A stretch of DNA of 64,000 nucleotides from DATLZU01 sp035573855 (GTDB lineage Bacteria; Nitrospirota; Nitrospiria; Nitrospirales; Nitrospiraceae): the NCBI GenBank assembly GCA_035573855.1, contig DATLZU010000011.1, forward strand, positions 81,750 through 145,749. Direction: 5' to 3'. The position numbers were made by a program, and so were the translations under genes. Positions 60,995 to 64,000 of the stretch are shown one piece after another. The stretch's first letter is position 1; the number at the start of each line of letters is the position of its first letter. The notes beneath the pieces are model-generated. The model saw nothing but the letters and a program-made list of their open reading frames with translations, had not been told where the DNA came from and did no database searches.

Positions 60995-63688
60995 ATGATG
61001 GCGATGACGGCGGACACAGTCCGTTTGACAATCGACGGTATTCGGGTGACCGTACCCAAGGGCACCTTGCTCATTGAGGCGGCGCGCCGGGTGGGGGTGA
61101 TGATCCCGCATTTCTGTTACCACCCGAAGCTCAAGCCGGACGCCAATTGCCGGATGTGTCTGGTGGAGATCGAAAAGATGCCCAAGCTCCAGACCGCCTG
61201 CAGCACCCCAGTAACCGAGGGAATGAGCGTCCGCACGGCCACGACCGTCGTCAATGAAGCGCACAAGTCGGTGCTGGAGTTCATTTTGGCCAACCATCCC
61301 CTGGACTGCCCGGTCTGCGATCAGGGCGGCCGCTGCGACCTGCAGGACTTCTCGCATGCGTACACGCCGACCACCAGTCGGTTCATCGAGGTTAAGCGCA
61401 TCTTCCAGAAGGAGTATTTCAGCCCGCTGATCGAGACCCAGATGAACCGCTGCGTCCAGTGCCTGCGCTGCGTCCGCTATTGCGATGAGGTCATGGATGT
61501 CAAAGCGCTGGCACCGGCCGGCCGGGGAACCATGACCGAAATCAAGCACTTCGGCTCCCATCCGTTGGAGTGCGAGTTCTGCGGGGGGTGTGTTCAGATC
61601 TGCCCGGTGGGGGCCATCACCAGCCGACTCTCGATGTACGAGTACCGGCCCTGGATGCTGAAACGAACCGACACCGTCTGCACCTACTGCGGGGATGGCT
61701 GCCAGATCACGATCCAGACCAAGGACAATGAGCTGATCGAAGTCATGTCGGCCTACGGCGCCGGCCGGAACAACGGTGATCTCTGCGCACGTGGCTTCTT
61801 CGGATATCACGCCACCAGCCACCCGGACCGTCTGGCGCGCCCGCTGATCCGCCGGGACGGCAAGCTTGTCGAGACGACTTGGGAAGACGCGCTGGAATAC
61901 ATCGCCGACGCCGCAATCTGCCTCAAGCTGAGGTACGGCCCGGACGCGTTCGGCGGACTGATCGCGTCCCGCTGCACGAACGAAGACCTCTATGTCTTCC
62001 AGAAATTCATGCGCCTGGCGATCGGCACCGATCGCATCGACAGCAGCGCGCGCTATGGGCACCTGAACGGCGTGCAGGCCATGCGCCGGGTGCAGGGCAC
62101 CCATCGCTGGACTGTCACCTTCGACGACATCGTCGCCGCCGACGCACTGCTGCTGGTCGGCACCAACGTCACCGAAACCAACCCCATTACGGGCCTGAAA
62201 GTGAAAGAAGCGGTCAAGAAGCGGCGCGCGACGCTGGTGACGGTCGAGGCTCTGGAGCCAGCGATCGACACGATCAGCAACATTGCGAATCTTGCGCAGC
62301 ACCACTTCGCCGCACGCCCGGCGCAGTTCGGCCCTGTCGTCGTGGGCTTGATCAAAGCGGTGATCGAGGACGGCCTTGTGGATCAGGCGTTGGCCCGGCA
62401 GGCGCCTGCCTACGTGAGCGCGATCGCCCAGGCGGTGCAACGCCTGTCCTGGCCGGAACTGGAAGCCGCCGGCGGCGCGACTCAGACGGCCCTGCGCGAT
62501 GCCGCGCGGGTGCTGGCTCAAGCCGGTCGCCTGGTCGTCCTCCTCGGACCCGGCGGGTTGCGGAATCCTGGCGGATACAACACCGCCGTCAACCTGCTCG
62601 ATCTGCTGCTGCTCACCGGACACCATGGTCGTCCGGGCTGCGGATTCGCGCCCCTGGCTGAAGAGAACAACGACCAGGGCGCCGTGGAAATGGGAACGGT
62701 CGCCGAGTTCCTCCCCGGTCCCATCGAGGTTATGGATCGCACTGCGCGCGAGCGGCTGGCCAACCTGTGGAAGGAAGAGCTTCCCAAGGGACCCGGCGCC
62801 ACACTGATGGAGATAATCGAGCACGCGCGCGTCGGTCGGCTGAAAGCCTTGTTCGTAGTCGGCGAGAACCCGGTCGGGAGCCTGCCGGCCAGCACCGGCG
62901 TGAAGGAAGCTCTGGGCAATGTGGAATTGCTGGTCTGCCAGGAACTATTCCTGACCGAGACTGCGTCGATGGCCCATGCGGTCCTGCCGGCCTGTTCCTA
63001 CGCCGAGAAGGATGGGACCTTTACAAACAGCGAAGGGCATGTGCAGGCCGTTCGGCAAGCGATCCAACCGGTCGGCGAGAGTCGCCCAGACTGGGAGATC
63101 TTTTCGGCCTTGTCGGTGCTGATGGGCTATCCGCTCGAATACGGCGACGCGCGCGAGATCCTTAAAGAGATCCGCGGTCTTATTCCCGGCTACGGCCTGC
63201 TGGGGCCGGCGCCGTCCCCTCCCACGGTCGATCGCACGGCGGTCGAGCGATATCTCCGCCAAGATTACGCCACCGACGTGGCCAGCCGGTATCAACTTGC
63301 CGGTGAGCGATCTGAGGAAAGGAGTGGGGGGACAGGCGGGGTGCTCACCCTGGTGCTAGGCCAGACCCTCTTCCATTCGGGTAAACTGTCCACGCGCTCC
63401 AAAGGCCTGCTTCAGGTCGAGAGCGGCGGCGCCTTGCGGATGAACCCCGCGGACGCCGCGCGGCACTGTCTTTCCGACGGCGATCGGGTCCGCGTGTTCA
63501 ATCAGCGCGGCGAGGTGACGACAACCGTGAAAATCCTGGCCCGCGTGCCGGCAGGGATGGTTTTCTTCCCCGAGCATTTCGATCGGGACGCCAAGAACCT
63601 GGCCCAAGTGGAAGTCGATCCCGTGACGAAAGTGCCGTACTTCAAAACGACGCTGGTAACCGTGGAACGGTTAACGCGCGACCCATGA
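60995..63688 (+). CDS. nuoG: NADH-quinone oxidoreductase subunit G
   Basis: An 897-residue Fe-S subunit. Seen: a [2Fe-2S] domain (HFCYHPKLKPDANCRMCLVE, TACSTPV), the HxxxC region HPLDCPVCDQGGRCDLQD, two 4Fe-4S sites (NRCVQCLRCVRYC and CEFCGGCVQICPVG), then the molybdopterin-type domain with an extra cluster site (CTYCGDGCQI ... NNGDLCARGFFGYH). The C-terminal half keeps the formate-dehydrogenase fold (GENPVGSLPAS, LPACSYAEKDGTFTNSEGHVQAV) but not molybdenum ligands. It passes electrons from FMN towards N2. The start is ATG at 60995 or ATG at 61004. Confidence 0.96.
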   Translation: MMAMTADTVRLTIDGIRVTVPKGTLLIEAARRVGVMIPHFCYHPKLKPDANCRMCLVEIEKMPKLQTACSTPVTEGMSVRTATTVVNEAHKSVLEFILANHPLDCPVCDQGGRCDLQDFSHAYTPTTSRFIEVKRIFQKEYFSPLIETQMNRCVQCLRCVRYCDEVMDVKALAPAGRGTMTEIKHFGSHPLECEFCGGCVQICPVGAITSRLSMYEYRPWMLKRTDTVCTYCGDGCQITIQTKDNELIEVMSAYGAGRNNGDLCARGFFGYHATSHPDRLARPLIRRDGKLVETTWEDALEYIADAAICLKLRYGPDAFGGLIASRCTNEDLYVFQKFMRLAIGTDRIDSSARYGHLNGVQAMRRVQGTHRWTVTFDDIVAADALLLVGTNVTETNPITGLKVKEAVKKRRATLVTVEALEPAIDTISNIANLAQHHFAARPAQFGPVVVGLIKAVIEDGLVDQALARQAPAYVSAIAQAVQRLSWPELEAAGGATQTALRDAARVLAQAGRLVVLLGPGGLRNPGGYNTAVNLLDLLLLTGHHGRPGCGFAPLAEENNDQGAVEMGTVAEFLPGPIEVMDRTARERLANLWKEELPKGPGATLMEIIEHARVGRLKALFVVGENPVGSLPASTGVKEALGNVELLVCQELFLTETASMAHAVLPACSYAEKDGTFTNSEGHVQAVRQAIQPVGESRPDWEIFSALSVLMGYPLEYGDAREILKEIRGLIPGYGLLGPAPSPPTVDRTAVERYLRQDYATDVASRYQLAGERSEERSGGTGGVLTLVLGQTLFHSGKLSTRSKGLLQVESGGALRMNPADAARHCLSDGDRVRVFNQRGEVTTTVKILARVPAGMVFFPEHFDRDAKNLAQVEVDPVTKVPYFKTTLVTVERLTRDP

Positions 63689-63696
63689 CGCGTGAG

Positions 63697-63733
63697 GCGT
63701 GATACGTGGCGCACAACGCGCCACGTATCACGC
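63697..63733. repeat. Perfect 16-base inverted repeat between nuoG and nuoH
   Basis: GCGTGATACGTGGCGC (63697-63712) pairs without mismatch with GCGCCACGTATCACGC (63718-63733) around ACAAC. No T-run follows, so it is not a classic terminator. It is the strongest stem in the nuo spacers and could be a processing or stability element. Confidence 0.85.
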
Positions 63734-63772
63734 TTTCCGTCTCGCACGCCACAAAATTCCGGAGGAGCCGTG

Positions 63773-64000
63773 GTGGAAACGAGCCTGAAGCTGGCGATCT
63801 CTCTGACGCAAATTGCCGCCGTGATGGGCGTGGTCCTACTCACGGTCATGCTGCTGACTCTGCTCGAGCGAAAGGTGCTCGGCTGGATGCAGGATCGGAT
63901 GGGCCCGATGGAGGTCGGTCCGTACGGCATCCTCCAGCCGATCGCGGACGGGATCAAGCTCTTCTTCAAAGAAGACATCATTCCCGCCGGCGCGAACAAA
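63773..64000 (+). CDS. nuoH: NADH-quinone oxidoreductase subunit H (start only; cut by window edge)
   Basis: The first 76 codons of the quinone-site membrane subunit. Seen: a first transmembrane helix (VMGVVLLTVMLLTLLERKVLGWM), then RMGPMEVGPYGILQPIADGIKLFFKEDIIP, which is the family's conserved amphipathic region lining the quinone entrance. The start is GTG at 63773, six bases after GGAGGA; a GTG at 63770 is the alternative. The rest lies beyond the window. Confidence 0.95.
   Translation, partial: METSLKLAISLTQIAAVMGVVLLTVMLLTLLERKVLGWMQDRMGPMEVGPYGILQPIADGIKLFFKEDIIPAGANK

Noticed and set aside
60536..62824. Very long minus-strand open frame (762 codons) opposite nuoG
   Set aside because: It lies wholly antisense to nuoF/nuoG; the high GC content creates long shadow frames. 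Its translation is rich in R, G, H and D with no recognisable motif.
63697..63733. 16-base stem considered as a terminator of nuoG
   Set aside because: No T-run follows, and nuoH starts 40 bases later with a good ribosome-binding site, so the operon continues.

Overview
The window is GC-rich bacterial chromosome without rRNA or tRNA genes. The gene content (HpnA hopanoid sugar epimerase, CruF-type carotenoid protein, a nuo operon with fused nuoCD preceded by a MidA/NDUFAF7 methyltransferase, two-subunit phosphonopyruvate decarboxylase, many small secreted proteins of unknown family) fits a Nitrospirota (Nitrospira-like) organism. That assignment is an inference; no marker gene proves it.

Layout. 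(1) 40-11612: 2-aminoethylphosphonate (AEP) cluster. A minus-strand operon holds split phosphonopyruvate decarboxylase, AEP transaminase, a nucleotidyltransferase, a nucleotidyltransferase-like/CDP-alcohol phosphatidyltransferase fusion, a flippase-like membrane protein and CstA. A PEP mutase-nucleotidyltransferase fusion sits on the plus strand. Between the two halves lie three tandem paralogous secreted proteins. Together they suggest PEP -> phosphonopyruvate -> phosphonoacetaldehyde -> AEP -> CMP-AEP -> a phosphonate-decorated lipid or polyol. (2) 11714-16905: TetR regulator with a perfect operator, then an RND efflux pair. (3) 16912-24102: small signalling proteins (SCP2, PilZ, a PAS protein that lacks its expected output domain) and a seven-gene, tightly overlapped operon of mostly unknown envelope and zinc-ribbon proteins. 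(4) 24243-30997: polyprenyl synthase, hpnA, carotenoid gene, cytochrome c, small membrane proteins, a GAF sensor kinase without its phospho-acceptor histidine, and a small secreted protein between a near-consensus promoter and a strong terminator. (5) 31000-34644: decayed 3-methyladenine glycosylase, then nikR-DUF3842-TonB receptor under an apparent NikR-autoregulated promoter. (6) 34650-37240: a scarred region with a SAM-I (S-box) riboswitch and terminator but no methionine gene, a frameshifted gene, small orphans, and two diverged inverted repeat copies. (7) 37244-51887: envelope and metal region, with HtrA, copper-type P-ATPase and DsbA-like genes, then an operon of TonB receptor, TonB, two TlpA thioredoxins, a BNR propeller with a CxCC motif, an outer-membrane barrel and two small CAWxC proteins. 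(8) 52117-64000: secA, midA, nuoABCDEFG and the start of nuoH, with stem-loops at several gene junctions.

Most promising for new biology: the phosphonate-lipid cluster with unusual active-site motifs, the TonB/TlpA/BNR/CAWxC operon, the uncharacterised operon at 19255-24064, and the orphan SAM riboswitch in its repeat-bounded scar. All comparisons were made by eye; no database search was run.
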